Shown: positions 7,763 through 16,959 of the stretch, piece by piece
How the letters are laid out: each line of letters starts with the position of its first letter
How positions within the stretch are numbered: the first letter of the stretch is position 1
Origin: Motiliproteus sp. SC1-56
GTDB lineage: Bacteria > Pseudomonadota > Gammaproteobacteria > Pseudomonadales > Balneatricaceae
NCBI RefSeq assembly: GCF_017309075.1
Contig: NZ_JAEMGS010000002.1
Location: 62,001-126,000, forward strand
Direction: 5' to 3'
DNA length: 64,000 bases
Program-made: the position numbers and the translations under genes
The notes under the pieces: generated by a model
The model's input: only the letters and a program-made list of their open reading frames with translations
Database searches by the model: none
Told to the model about the DNA's origin: nothing

Positions 7763-8674
7763 GTGGCGACCGCTGAGCTGCTGATACGGCTTGCACCGAT
7801 TCTCGGTTGCTACCTGCTGGGCGTATGTCTGGCTCGCTGTGGCGTGAGACCATCTCAGGTCGATGGGGTTTTCGGTGCTGCGCTCCATATCGGGTTGCCG
7901 TGCCTGGTGCTCAGCACCGTGCCAGGGCTGACCCTGAAAGGCGAGTTGCTTTGGCTGCCGCTGGCCGCCTTGCTGGGGCACCTTCTGACCGGCGCCCTGG
8001 CTTGGATCTGGCTCGCGCCCCGGCTGAACGATCCTCGCCAGAGAGGGGTGGCGATCAGCGGCGCCATGATTATGAACTTGGCGGTGGTCTACCCTTTCGT
8101 TTTCGCCGTGTGGGGGTTGGCGGGCGCCAGCTTCCTGCTGTTGCTTGATCTTGGCAACGCGCTGCTGACCCTGAGTCTGGTCTATATGCTCTGCTGCGGC
8201 TTTGGCTATGCGCGAGGGCGCCTGCGAACGGTCATGGGGTTGTTGCTACGTTTTCCGCCCTTGTGGGCGCTGGGGGTGGCGCTGTCCATGAACGCATTTG
8301 ACTGGCGCCTTCCCCTGGCGTTGGAGCGGGTCGGGGGCGGGGTTGCCGCGGTGCTGTTGTTATTGGTGCTGGTGGCGCTGGGCGTTTACAGTCGCTGGCC
8401 GCTGAAACCGGATAGAAAGACCTTGGCGGTTGCGGTTGTGCGGGGGGCGGCCGGGGGGCTGGTGGGGTTGTTGCTGTCCGTTTTGTTGGGGCTTCCACCG
8501 CTGGCAGAGAAAGTGCTGATAGTGGGGTGCGCAGCACCGGTGGGCTTCAATACCCTGGTTTTTGCTGCCCGCGCCGAGCTGGACCGGGATTATGCGGCCA
8601 ATGTGGTCTCCTTTTCACTGCTGTGCGGTTTGATCTATCTGCCAGTTCTGATCGTGCTTCTGGAAAGGGTCTGA
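7763..8674 (+). CDS. AEC (auxin efflux carrier) family transporter
   Basis: A 303-aa membrane protein with about ten hydrophobic helices in the two-fold arrangement of the AEC/bile-acid transporter superfamily. Family-like segments are LHIGLPCLVLSTVPGL near residue 35-50 and VGCAAPVGFNTLVFAA near residue 253-268. Bacterial members export or import organic acids such as malate or malonate; the substrate here is unknown. The start is a GTG, since no upstream or nearby ATG fits the first helix; the ribosome binding site is weak. Confidence 0.75.
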   Translation: MATAELLIRLAPILGCYLLGVCLARCGVRPSQVDGVFGAALHIGLPCLVLSTVPGLTLKGELLWLPLAALLGHLLTGALAWIWLAPRLNDPRQRGVAISGAMIMNLAVVYPFVFAVWGLAGASFLLLLDLGNALLTLSLVYMLCCGFGYARGRLRTVMGLLLRFPPLWALGVALSMNAFDWRLPLALERVGGGVAAVLLLLVLVALGVYSRWPLKPDRKTLAVAVVRGAAGGLVGLLLSVLLGLPPLAEKVLIVGCAAPVGFNTLVFAARAELDRDYAANVVSFSLLCGLIYLPVLIVLLERV

Positions 8675-8675
8675 A

Positions 8676-8912
8676 TCAGCCTGATTCATCCAGGATGGTG
8701 AAGGAGAGAAAGGTGGTAAAAAGCCCGAGCGTGACGATGAAGGGAAGCAGGGGATAGGCCAGCATCATCAGGCCGGAGGCGATCCAAATCCCTTTGACAA
8801 TACGCTTTTTCGCCTGGTACCGCGGCGAGCGGGTATGGTCGGCGACGGGCTGTTGTCGGTTGAACCAGCCCGGGCAAAGTAGCAGCGCAAGTATTCTGAA
8901 TCCTAAAATCAT
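8676..8912 (-). CDS. Small hypothetical membrane protein
   Basis: A 78-aa protein with a short N-terminal hydrophobic segment (LGFRILALLLC), a basic middle (RSPRYQAKKR) and a hydrophobic C-terminal half with one or two membrane helices. The reading frame is open further upstream, but the ATG at 8912 is preferred because the upstream extension overlaps the divergent gene at 8959 and is rich in basic residues unlike a real N-terminus. It converges on the AEC gene with 1 nt between stops. Function unknown. Confidence 0.5.
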   Translation of the reverse strand: MILGFRILALLLCPGWFNRQQPVADHTRSPRYQAKKRIVKGIWIASGLMMLAYPLLPFIVTLGLFTTFLSFTILDESG

Positions 8913-8958
8913 GGTAACGAATTTCTCACGGCAGCGACGAGTGGAGTAACTATAGCCG

Positions 8959-9765
8959 ATGGTGACTTTTGTCCGGCACACGAGACGCTTTTTGCGCGGC
9001 AGGTGGCAGCATCTGCTTACCATAGGACTCATTGCGCTGCTTTGGGTTCCGGTGTCAGCGTTAAGCGCAGAGGGGGACCTGGCGCAGGTTCGCTGGATCA
9101 GTGAGCAATACCCTCCCTACAACTACACCGACCCGGATGGTGAGGCTCGGGGAATTGCCGTCGATGTGCTGGCTGAGGTCTGGCGACGACTGGAGGTTGG
9201 ACTGACCCGCGGGGCGATCGAGTTTTTGCCCTGGGCACGGGGGTATGCGCTGTTGCAACGCGAACCCAACACGGCGCTTTTCTCCACCACCTATACGCCC
9301 GAGCGGCAACGGCTGTTCCGTTTTGTGGGTCCCTATATCGATACCCGGGTGGTGCTGGTGGCGCCCCGTCGAGCGCACCTGAAACTGACCCGGGATGAGG
9401 AGTTGGATTCCCTGCGCATCGGGGTCGTGCGCGAGGATATCGGCGCTCAACTGCTGCGAACCCGGGGGGTGGGGAGTCAGAACCTGGTGTTCAGCAATTC
9501 CTCCCGCAACTTGGTGCGGTTGCTGGAGTACGGCCGTGTTGATGCGATTGCCTACAGTTACGATGTGGCCGTCTGGTCCATGCTGAACGGGGGTATGGAT
9601 CCAACGGATTACCAGATCGTCTATTCGCTGCTTGAAGGGGATCTGGGTTTTGCCTTTCATTCTGAAACCGACCCACGCATGCTCGAGCATATGCAGGAGG
9701 TGCTGCAAGCGCTGATCAAGGAAGGCGTGGTGGAACAGATCCGCCTTCGTTACCTGGGGCGGTGA
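8959..9765 (+). CDS. Orphan periplasmic solute-binding protein, family 3-like
   Basis: A 268-aa exported protein. The basic N-terminus and hydrophobic core to about residue 35 (VSALSA) form a signal peptide. The mature part begins with the classical family-3 opening VRWISEQYPPYNYTDPDGEARGIAVDVLAEV and has a second-lobe segment IGVVREDIGAQLLR (about 154-167). It is the second such protein in the window without ABC transporter partners and is only modestly similar to the one at 4155. Ligand unknown. GGAG lies about 11 nt before the ATG. Confidence 0.75.
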   Translation: MVTFVRHTRRFLRGRWQHLLTIGLIALLWVPVSALSAEGDLAQVRWISEQYPPYNYTDPDGEARGIAVDVLAEVWRRLEVGLTRGAIEFLPWARGYALLQREPNTALFSTTYTPERQRLFRFVGPYIDTRVVLVAPRRAHLKLTRDEELDSLRIGVVREDIGAQLLRTRGVGSQNLVFSNSSRNLVRLLEYGRVDAIAYSYDVAVWSMLNGGMDPTDYQIVYSLLEGDLGFAFHSETDPRMLEHMQEVLQALIKEGVVEQIRLRYLGR

Positions 9766-9786
9766 GCCGCCTCGGGCGGGTACCGA

Positions 9787-11226
9787 TCAGCGCGCGCCCT
9801 TGCCGAAAAAGACTACTTCCGCGGTTTGTATCAGGATGATGGTATCCAGTAAGAAGCTGAAGTTTTTGATGTAGTAGAGGTCGTACTGCAGCTTTTCCAG
9901 GGCGTCGGCCTCGCTGCTGCCGTAGGCGTAGCAGATTTGCGCCCAGCCGGTAAGCCCGGGTTTCACCTGGTGTCGATCGCCGTAATAGGGAATGGATTGG
10001 GAGAGCTTCTCGACGAACTCCGGCCGTTCCGGACGGGGGCCGATGAAGCTCATGTCGCCGCGCAGAATATTGAACAGCTGGGGGAGCTCGTCAATACGGT
10101 ACTTGCGGATAAAGGCGCCTACTGCCGTGACTCGCTGATCATTTTGGCGGGCCCAGACCGCGCCGTTGGCTTCGGCATCCACCGTCATGCTGCGGAACTT
10201 GAAAATACTGAAGGGCACGCCGTGCAACCCCACCCGTTTCTGGGTATAGAGCACCGGTGCCCCGGGGCCGCTTTCGAGCTTGATCAGAAGCGCGGTGATT
10301 ACCATCAGGGGCCAGACCAGCAGTAGCAGCAGCAGGCTGATCAGGATGTCGAAGCCCCGTTTGGCCATCCGTACCAGCAGTGACGCGCCTCCATAGCCTT
10401 CTCCATAAACCAGCCAGCTCGGGCGCAGGGTTTTCAGCGGAATTTTGCCGCTCTCCCGTTCGATAAAGGTGGCGATATCCATCACCTTGACGCCGCCGAT
10501 TCGGCAGCGATAGAGCGCCTCCATGGGCAGGTTGCCGCGCCGTTGATCTGCCGCGACCACCACCTCGTCAACCCGATTAGCGCGGACGTATTCGGGTAAG
10601 TCGTTCAGGTTTAAAAACAGCAGCTGTTCGTGACGAATACGATCGCTATCGTCGGGCATGGGTACAAAGCCGAGTACCTGGAACCCCTGGCGGTCGGCGG
10701 ACCGTCGCATCCGGTCCTGAATGATGCTGGCGCGCTCCCCGTCGCCCAGTACTAGAATCCGCCGCTTTAGGGCTTCGGCACCGAGCAGTTTGAAAAAGCC
10801 GTAGCGGAGCAGGCAGACGATAAAAAAGGAAAAGATCAATGCCAGGGCGATGGCTTTGGGGTCGACTTGAAGGAAGGGAATAAAGTAGAAAATCACCCCC
10901 TGCGCGATAGAGGCCATGACGAAGCTCAGGAAGACGCGGGCGACCACTTCCCGGGGGGCGCCGCGAAGCCGGGCGTGGTAGAGGCCCATGGCCGCCATGC
11001 AGATAAACGCCACCACCACGAACGTCATGCACTCCAAGCATAGGACGTGGTCGAAAAACCCGACGTAGTGCGGCGTCGTTGAGTAACTGAACCCGAGGTA
11101 GAGGCACCAGAGCATGGCGGCCGTTTCGCAAAGTGCCAGGGCCATGTAGCGATAGCGCACAGGTACTTTGTTTATTCCCAGAGCCGGCATACCGCGATCC
11201 AGATTCTTGATATTCAAGTTGCTCAT
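9787..11226 (-). CDS. Initiating sugar-phosphate transferase of the XrtA/PEP-CTERM EPS system
   Basis: Polyisoprenyl-phosphate hexose-1-phosphate transferase that places the first sugar on undecaprenyl phosphate at the inner membrane. The 479-aa protein has four N-terminal membrane helices, a CoA-binding-like Rossmann region (RRILVLGDGERAS, about residue 152), a further hydrophobic hairpin and a C-terminal bacterial sugar transferase domain with KRGFDILIS, FKFRSMTVDA, RKYRIDELPQLFNILRGDMS and GPRPERPEF. The overall form fits the PEP-CTERM-associated subgroup (TIGR03013). Start ATG 11226 is preferred over 11265 because AAGGA lies about 5-10 nt upstream. Confidence 0.92.
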   Translation of the reverse strand: MSNLNIKNLDRGMPALGINKVPVRYRYMALALCETAAMLWCLYLGFSYSTTPHYVGFFDHVLCLECMTFVVVAFICMAAMGLYHARLRGAPREVVARVFLSFVMASIAQGVIFYFIPFLQVDPKAIALALIFSFFIVCLLRYGFFKLLGAEALKRRILVLGDGERASIIQDRMRRSADRQGFQVLGFVPMPDDSDRIRHEQLLFLNLNDLPEYVRANRVDEVVVAADQRRGNLPMEALYRCRIGGVKVMDIATFIERESGKIPLKTLRPSWLVYGEGYGGASLLVRMAKRGFDILISLLLLLLVWPLMVITALLIKLESGPGAPVLYTQKRVGLHGVPFSIFKFRSMTVDAEANGAVWARQNDQRVTAVGAFIRKYRIDELPQLFNILRGDMSFIGPRPERPEFVEKLSQSIPYYGDRHQVKPGLTGWAQICYAYGSSEADALEKLQYDLYYIKNFSFLLDTIILIQTAEVVFFGKGAR

Positions 11227-11366
11227 GTCGATCCTTGACTGTTGCCCGCTATCCTTGGCTTCCAAATTGCTCCTCCAGCGGTCAGGAGCCTGCGTAAAAG
11301 GTCTGAGTGACCACGGTGGTCTACTGGGCAGCCGCTACTTATCGAAGGAGGCCGTTACCCTTCAGG

Positions 11367-12602
11367 CTAGACCAAAATTTCAGCGGCAAGGGGGTGGCTC
11401 AAAAAGGCGGTGGGGCTTGCGCTCAGCCCGTAAGCGCCTGATTGGCGGACCACTACCAAATCCCCTATTTGGGCTTCCGGGAGTTCGACCCGCTCGGCGA
11501 GAATATCAAGCGGAGTACACAGGGGGCCGACGACAGTGACGACCTCTGTCTTATTCCCCTCGACCCGGTTACCCAGTTGTACCGGGTAATTCTTGCGAAT
11601 GACCTGGCCAAAATTGCCCGAGTTCGCCAGGTGGTGGTGCAGTCCACCGTCCGTGACCAGGTAGGTGGTCCCCCGGGAGCATTTCTTGTCGATCACTCGG
11701 GATACGTAAATTCCGGCCTCGCCGACAATATAGCGGCCGAATTCCAGGGCGATTGCGGTCTGGGGCGTTAGCTTGTGCACGGTGCTCTGAATTTCGCCGA
11801 GGGTTGCCATAACGGGTGCCAAATCAAGAACGGGCTCGCCCGGGAAGTAGGGAATGCCAAAGCCGCCGCCCATGTTGATGAAGCGAAGGTCCAGATTGTG
11901 CGCCGGAACCAACTGGCAGCACAGATCGGTGACGCCTTGCAGGGCTTCACACAGCGCCTGGGGGTTAAGGTTCTGGGAGCCGGTAAACAGGTGCAGCCCC
12001 TCGGGCTCGAGTCCCTGTGCGCGCACGTACTCGATCAGGTCAGCAAAGCATTCGCTGTCGATACCGAAGGGCTTGGCCCCACCGGTCATTTTCATTCCTG
12101 AAGCCTTGAGTTCAAAGCTGGGGTTCAGCCTCAGCGCAAGGCGTGCCTTGAGGTTAAGAGACCGGGCGGCCTTGGCGATCTGTTCAACCTGAAGAAAGGA
12201 TTCGGCCGTCACCACGATGCCGGCCGCCACCGCTGAGACAATCTCCTCCTGGTTTTTACCCGGCCCGGCGAAGCTGATTTCGCTCTCTTCCATGCCGGCA
12301 TCCAGAGCGATTCGCATCTCGCCCTTGGAGGCCACGTCCAGCCCGTCAACGAGGGGGGTCACGAAGTCAACGAGGGCAGGCATGGGGTTGGCCTTGATCG
12401 CGTAGTGCAGTTTGATCCCCTTGGGCAGTTGCTGGCGCAGGGTATCAATGCGTTGGCGAATGAGCCCGCGGTCGTAGGCGTAGAACGGCGTCCTTCCTAC
12501 AACTGCTGCGTGACGGGTCAGTGGTTTACCGCCGACGTAATACTCGTTATTGCGGATGTCCGGCCACTGGCTGGCGTGGGTAGCGGGGCGGTCAGTTTTC
12601 AT
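11367..12602 (-). CDS. PLP-dependent decarboxylase, exosortase A system-associated
   Basis: A 411-aa fold-type III PLP decarboxylase related to diaminopimelate and ornithine/arginine decarboxylases, of the subgroup found in XrtA loci (TIGR03099). The PLP lysine is in LHYAIKANP (Lys70); the glycine-rich phosphate loop is FINMGGGFGIPY (about residues 234-245), and the dimer-contributed CTP motif appears as GPLCTPLDIL (about 361-370). It probably yields an amine or amino acid from an amino-acid-like substrate that is not known. Its start overlaps the acyl-CoA ligase stop by 11 nt, so the two are expressed together and may act in sequence. Confidence 0.92.
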   Translation of the reverse strand: MKTDRPATHASQWPDIRNNEYYVGGKPLTRHAAVVGRTPFYAYDRGLIRQRIDTLRQQLPKGIKLHYAIKANPMPALVDFVTPLVDGLDVASKGEMRIALDAGMEESEISFAGPGKNQEEIVSAVAAGIVVTAESFLQVEQIAKAARSLNLKARLALRLNPSFELKASGMKMTGGAKPFGIDSECFADLIEYVRAQGLEPEGLHLFTGSQNLNPQALCEALQGVTDLCCQLVPAHNLDLRFINMGGGFGIPYFPGEPVLDLAPVMATLGEIQSTVHKLTPQTAIALEFGRYIVGEAGIYVSRVIDKKCSRGTTYLVTDGGLHHHLANSGNFGQVIRKNYPVQLGNRVEGNKTEVVTVVGPLCTPLDILAERVELPEAQIGDLVVVRQSGAYGLSASPTAFLSHPLAAEILV

Positions 12603-14208
12603 TGGGCGTGTCCAGGGTAAAGAAATCGGCGTACTGTTCGGCGAGGCTGCGGCGGTCGATTTTGCCGTTGGCGTTGCGTGGCAGCTCGCTCAGCACGCAA
12701 CAGTCTTTGGGCTGCATAAAATTAGGCAGCTGCTGATGACAGGCGCCGAGCACCTGCTCCGATACTCCTTCGCTGGCTTCCGCCGGCGTCACCAGCAGCA
12801 AGATCCCCTGGCCCAGGGCCGGGTGCGGCACGCCGAGCGCTGCGGCATCGCGCACGCACCCGGTCTGGTAGGCCACTTCTTCAACCTCGCTGGGACTGAC
12901 TCGATAGCCCGATGTCTTGATCATTTCGTCCTTACGCCCGACGAAATAAAGGTAGCCGTCGCTGTCGCGGGTGACCGTGTCGCCCGACCAGACGGCGATC
13001 TCCTGGAATACCAGCCCCCCTGATGCCTTGGGCAGGGGCTTGAACCGTTCGGCGGTTTTTTCCGGGGCGTTCCAGTATCCCAGGCTGACCAGGGGACCCC
13101 GGTGCACCAGTTCGCCGGGTTCGTTGTCGAGGCACGGACTGCCGTCTTCCCGCAGCACCAGGATTTCTGCATTGGGTATGGCTTTTCCGATCGAGCCGGG
13201 GCGCTTGTCAGCCTGGTCCGGGGGGAGGTAGGTGGAGCGGAAAGCCTCGGTGAGGCCGTACATCAGAAAGGGCTTCGCATCCGGAAAAATGTCCCGCAAG
13301 CGCGCCAGTAAGGCGGCGTTCATATGACCGCCTGTATTGGCAAAGTAGCGTAACGAGCGGGCAGCCTCGGGGTTCCATTTCAGGCTGGAAATTTGGCTCC
13401 AGAGAGGGGGAACGGCGGTGATTCCGGTAATTCCATGCTTTTCCACCTGACGCATGACATCGTTGGGCAGGAGGTAGTCCATCAGGTAGCAGCAGGCACC
13501 TGCACGGAAAACGGTGGTGACTTGGCTTAAACCGGCGTCAAAGCTGAGCGGCAGCAGCGCCAGCACCCGGTCTTCGGGTGTGTTTTCCAGGTAGCTGGCA
13601 ACGCTCTGGGCGCCCACCACCAGATTGCGGTGGCTGAGTACGACCCCTTTGGGTTTGCCGGTGCTGCCGGATGTGTAAAGGATGGCGGCCATGTCGCCAT
13701 CGGTCAGGGCGTGTGGCGGCGACTGGCAGGGCTCGGTGTCCAGAAGCGTATCCCAGGGGGTGGTCATGGGCCCTGGAGTGGTGGGTGCGTCGACGAGCAC
13801 CACTTGGCGCAGGTCCCTGAGCTCATGCAGGATGGGTTTGAGTGTTTCCAGCCGGGCGCTGCTGGTGACCAGGACCCGCACGTTGCAGTCGGCCAGTATA
13901 TGCTGTACTTGCGGCGGCTTGAGAACCGGATTGACTGGCACGAAACAGGCCCCGGCGAGGGTGCTGGCAAAAAAACTGGTCACGGTTTCGATCTGTTTGG
14001 GCAGGTAAACCGCGACCCGCTCCGCCCGTTCAACCCCCAGCTTCCTGAACCCTCCGGCAGCACGCTGGATGTCCCTTAGCAACTGGGTATAGGTGCGTTG
14101 CCCATGTTTGTGCCACAGCGCCGGGGCGTCGGGGCGTCGGAGTGCTTGTGCCTCTATGAGGTGGTGGAGGAGGTAGTTAGCTGCGGCTGGCTCAGTAGGC
14201 TCATTCAT
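12592..14208 (-). CDS. Acyl-CoA ligase (AMP-forming), exosortase A system-associated
   Basis: A 538-aa ANL-superfamily adenylating enzyme of the XrtA-associated subgroup (TIGR03098). The P-loop-like motif YTSGSTGKPKG (about residues 179-189) is intact, as are the A5 region YGLTEAFRSTYLP and the catalytic lysine near the C-terminus in NANGKIDRRSL. It would activate a carboxylic acid as an adenylate and load it on CoA or on a carrier protein; the ACP at 24952 is a candidate acceptor. It overlaps xrtA by 8 nt upstream and the decarboxylase by 11 nt downstream. Substrate is not known. Confidence 0.93.
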   Translation of the reverse strand: MNEPTEPAAANYLLHHLIEAQALRRPDAPALWHKHGQRTYTQLLRDIQRAAGGFRKLGVERAERVAVYLPKQIETVTSFFASTLAGACFVPVNPVLKPPQVQHILADCNVRVLVTSSARLETLKPILHELRDLRQVVLVDAPTTPGPMTTPWDTLLDTEPCQSPPHALTDGDMAAILYTSGSTGKPKGVVLSHRNLVVGAQSVASYLENTPEDRVLALLPLSFDAGLSQVTTVFRAGACCYLMDYLLPNDVMRQVEKHGITGITAVPPLWSQISSLKWNPEAARSLRYFANTGGHMNAALLARLRDIFPDAKPFLMYGLTEAFRSTYLPPDQADKRPGSIGKAIPNAEILVLREDGSPCLDNEPGELVHRGPLVSLGYWNAPEKTAERFKPLPKASGGLVFQEIAVWSGDTVTRDSDGYLYFVGRKDEMIKTSGYRVSPSEVEEVAYQTGCVRDAAALGVPHPALGQGILLLVTPAEASEGVSEQVLGACHQQLPNFMQPKDCCVLSELPRNANGKIDRRSLAEQYADFFTLDTPNEN

Positions 14209-15709
14209 AGGTGTTTAACACTTCCGGCCATAGGTGGGTGATGAATGCCTGCAGATGCCGTTCGGCCGCCTGCGGGTCTTCGTAATCGGTAGCCAGGGCA
14301 AAAGCCGAGCTCAACGACGAGTCCTTTTCAAACCGTGACCAGGCTTGCAGGACCTTGACGGTCGCGGGATTGACAGCCGCCTGCCCGTTAGCCCGGTACC
14401 ATTGCCAAATAAGTCGCTTTTCTCCGTCGGGGCTGCGTAGATCCAGCTCGTTAACCGGTAGATTGGAACCTGCGATCACCAGGTTTCGGGTTCTGCGCTG
14501 TGCCAGACTCCAGGCGTTTTTGTCGAAGAACTGGTTAAGGTGGTTGATCAACTCCTTGCCTTGCCCCTCGGTCTGGTAGTCCGCAATGAAAAAACTGATG
14601 GGCTCACCTTCAAGGGCTTTATAGGTGTGCAGGTAGGTTCGGTCTGCGCCTTTGAAATCGGGGCGCCAGGACATCGCGGTCGCCTCGGCGCTCTCGTAAG
14701 CCCCGAGGGGCAGGTCATACGCTGCCAGCGGGGTCGGCGGGGTATCGGCTTCCAGCCCGGCACCGAGCTGGGCGCTCACCAGCAACGCTCCGATACCGGC
14801 GACGGCAGTTCCAATCAGTCGCCCCCTGGGCGGGAGAGGCGGATCATCTTTCCGGGGCCTGGCAGCGGGGGCCTTGGCGTCGCTCCAAAATCCACCGACC
14901 CAGAACATCAACCCAATAACCACGCCGAAAAACAGCCAGCCGTAAATCAGGTGGTCCACGCCGGTGGCGTATTTCAGGTCCGAGAGATGGGCGATCATCA
15001 CGATCATATAGGCGCGGATGCCATTGGCCAGAATCGGTACCAGCAGGGAGGCGGCGACAAATAGAACCCGCTTTTTCGTGCTGCTGTAGGCCAGGTACGC
15101 GTAGAGGGTACCCAAGGCCAGCGAGGCGATAAGGTAGCGGATGCCGCTGCAGGCCTCTGCCACCTCGAACTGTCCACTGGGAATTTCGATATAAAGCCCG
15201 CTCATGAAGACCGGAATGCCAGTCAGTTGCAGCATCTTTACCGTAATGCTCGCGGTGACCTGTTGTAATGCGGGGGTTAGGGCCTCGCCAAAGGGAACCG
15301 CGAACACAAGGTACAACAGGGGAAAGAGCAAACAGTGAAAAACAGGCCGTCCCAGGATAAGGAGTATTAACGACCAGAGGACCAGGATGGCCGCCAACTG
15401 CTCGATCACCAGAAGGTTGGCCGCCCGACCCGCCAGCCAGGCGGCGCATGCGATCATCAAGGGGAGAAGGGCGGGCGGAAAGGGCATGACCGGCGTGCAT
15501 CGCAAAGCGTCGCGCCGGCGCCAGATTAGCCAGAGTGAAATCGGTGCGATAAGCGCGCCATGGGCGTAGGTGTCGGAGCGAAGCCAGATGGTCGCCATGG
15601 AGAGCAGTGTCTCTCCGAACACGGCAATATAGACGAGGCCGACGCCGATCAGAATGACTGTTACGGACCGATCGTAGGCGAATGGCTGTTTGGCTGCCAA
15701 GGTTTCCAT
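14201..15709 (-). CDS. xrtA: Exosortase A (XrtA/EpsH) with C-terminal EpsI domain
   Basis: Multi-pass inner-membrane cysteine transpeptidase that recognises PEP-CTERM tails on exported proteins. In the 502-aa product, residues 1 to about 275 are the eight-helix EpsH domain with the proposed catalytic Cys187 (EACSGIRYL), Arg232 (NGIRAYM) and His253 (DHLIYGW). Residues about 295-502 are a periplasmic EpsI/DUF3485 domain, commonly fused to XrtA. ATG 15709 is preferred to a TTG one codon upstream. It sits between the FemAB-like gene (9 nt) and the ligase (overlap). A likely substrate is encoded at 62061-63038. Confidence 0.95.
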   Translation of the reverse strand: METLAAKQPFAYDRSVTVILIGVGLVYIAVFGETLLSMATIWLRSDTYAHGALIAPISLWLIWRRRDALRCTPVMPFPPALLPLMIACAAWLAGRAANLLVIEQLAAILVLWSLILLILGRPVFHCLLFPLLYLVFAVPFGEALTPALQQVTASITVKMLQLTGIPVFMSGLYIEIPSGQFEVAEACSGIRYLIASLALGTLYAYLAYSSTKKRVLFVAASLLVPILANGIRAYMIVMIAHLSDLKYATGVDHLIYGWLFFGVVIGLMFWVGGFWSDAKAPAARPRKDDPPLPPRGRLIGTAVAGIGALLVSAQLGAGLEADTPPTPLAAYDLPLGAYESAEATAMSWRPDFKGADRTYLHTYKALEGEPISFFIADYQTEGQGKELINHLNQFFDKNAWSLAQRRTRNLVIAGSNLPVNELDLRSPDGEKRLIWQWYRANGQAAVNPATVKVLQAWSRFEKDSSLSSAFALATDYEDPQAAERHLQAFITHLWPEVLNTYE

Positions 15710-15718
15710 CAACGGCTG

Positions 15719-16741
15719 TTAACCGAGGTGCCTTGATAGCCTTGGCCCAAGGAACTGAGAAAGGTTCAGCGGTAGCTTTTGCCAAAGCTTGATGAAAAAC
15801 CGGTACTTGGGATTATTCGGACTCAGGTTGGGCAGGGCCTTGGCTTTAACCAAATGGTACTCGTAGCACAGCGAGGCGGGTTCGAACCCCCAGTGACGCT
15901 TGTAGTGGTACGGCCCGCTGTCGACCTTACTGCGGCCGAAGTCATAGATTTCTACCCCCTGCTTGCGGGCCCTGCACATCTGGTCCCAATACATGAAATC
16001 CATCGACTTCAGGTCCCGGGCCTCAGGCAGGCCGCCCCCGTAATAGGGGAGCACCTCGTTACGGAAGTAGAAACTCATCAGGGCCGAGACCGGGCGGTTG
16101 TCATGCAGTACCGTCACCACCTCGGTGGCCTCGGGGAACTCCGCTCGCAGGGCTTCAAAAAAGTGGCGGGAGAAAACCGGTGTGCCCAGGTTACGCACAC
16201 TGGTGGAGTAAATGGTAAAAAAATCGTTGATATCGTCGGCCTTCAGGGTTTCATGGCCGTTGCGGATGGCTTGGCGAATAACCGCCCGCTGTTTGCGCTT
16301 CATGGCCTTGAGATTGGCCTCGTCATCATCGTCCAGTTGGCGCCGGAAGGTGGCGTGCAGGTTTTTTGCCGGCCAGCCGGCTGTCTGAGGCTCCCGGTGG
16401 CGCAGTTCCAGATAGTCGACCCCGATTTGCTCCGCCACCTCCTGTGCGCGCTTTAACAGCGCTTCCTTGCTTTCGGGGTCGTCGGCCACAACTCCCCCGT
16501 AGACGCAGAAAGGCGTAGAGACCAGCGCGTTACCAAATAGCAGGCTCTTGGTGTGAACCAGTGGCAGCACGCCGGTGAGTTTTCCGTTTTTTTCCGCATA
16601 CAACGCGTAGCTGCGGTGGGAGGTGGTTTTTTCGATGGCCCGAAGCCACCCGGATAAGTGAAAAAAAGTGGCGTCTTGTGCGCGGTTAACGTAAGCGTCC
16701 CAGCTTGCCTCTTTCTCGGGGGTGAGCGTCTCGACGATCAT
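15719..16741 (-). CDS. FemAB/GNAT-like transferase, PEP-CTERM system-associated
   Basis: A 340-aa protein of the FemAB-related GNAT fold in the XrtA-specific subgroup (TIGR03019). FemAB proteins transfer aminoacyl groups to peptidoglycan precursors; the donor and acceptor for the XrtA subgroup are unknown. Two GNAT-like halves can be seen; the second contains FYFRNEVLPYYGGGLPEARDL and ends its core with YDFGRSKVDSGPYHYKRHWGFEP, the family hallmark. It is the first gene of the minus-strand core operon and is divergent from the AsnB-like gene across a 218-nt gap. Confidence 0.9.
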   Translation of the reverse strand: MIVETLTPEKEASWDAYVNRAQDATFFHLSGWLRAIEKTTSHRSYALYAEKNGKLTGVLPLVHTKSLLFGNALVSTPFCVYGGVVADDPESKEALLKRAQEVAEQIGVDYLELRHREPQTAGWPAKNLHATFRRQLDDDDEANLKAMKRKQRAVIRQAIRNGHETLKADDINDFFTIYSTSVRNLGTPVFSRHFFEALRAEFPEATEVVTVLHDNRPVSALMSFYFRNEVLPYYGGGLPEARDLKSMDFMYWDQMCRARKQGVEIYDFGRSKVDSGPYHYKRHWGFEPASLCYEYHLVKAKALPNLSPNNPKYRFFIKLWQKLPLNLSQFLGPRLSRHLG

Positions 16742-16856
16742 AAAAGAGTGGGTTCCCTTCTAACTGCGTTGTTTCCATGCTGAGCATAAGAATAGACAGT
16801 TTTTGCGGCGGGGCACCAAAATCGAGTTCCGCCGTGCTTTCGCTTTCATTCGGGGG

Positions 16857-16872
16857 TGGCTGTTTTTATGCA
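16857..16872 (+). promoter_or_regulatory. Candidate sigma-54 promoter for the AsnB-like gene
   Basis: The sequence TGGCTGTTTTTATGCA has the invariant GG (16858-16859) and GC (16870-16871) dinucleotides at the strict 10-nt spacing of -24/-12 elements, with TGGC and TGCA around them. Predicted start near 16883, about 77 nt before the ATG. It matches the consensus less fully than the site at 63153. Confidence 0.45.
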
Positions 16873-16959
16873 GATTTTCATTTTTTGGGTTAGTCTGGAC
16901 GATGCCGCTGCGGCCTCACGCTCGCGTCGCGCTCTACGTGGTCAAAGGAATGAAAGCAG

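Noticed and set aside
16814-16829. Sigma-54-like TTGGTGCCCCGCCGCAA on the minus strand before the FemAB-like gene.
   Set aside because: The GG and GC dinucleotides are 9 nt apart instead of the strict 10.
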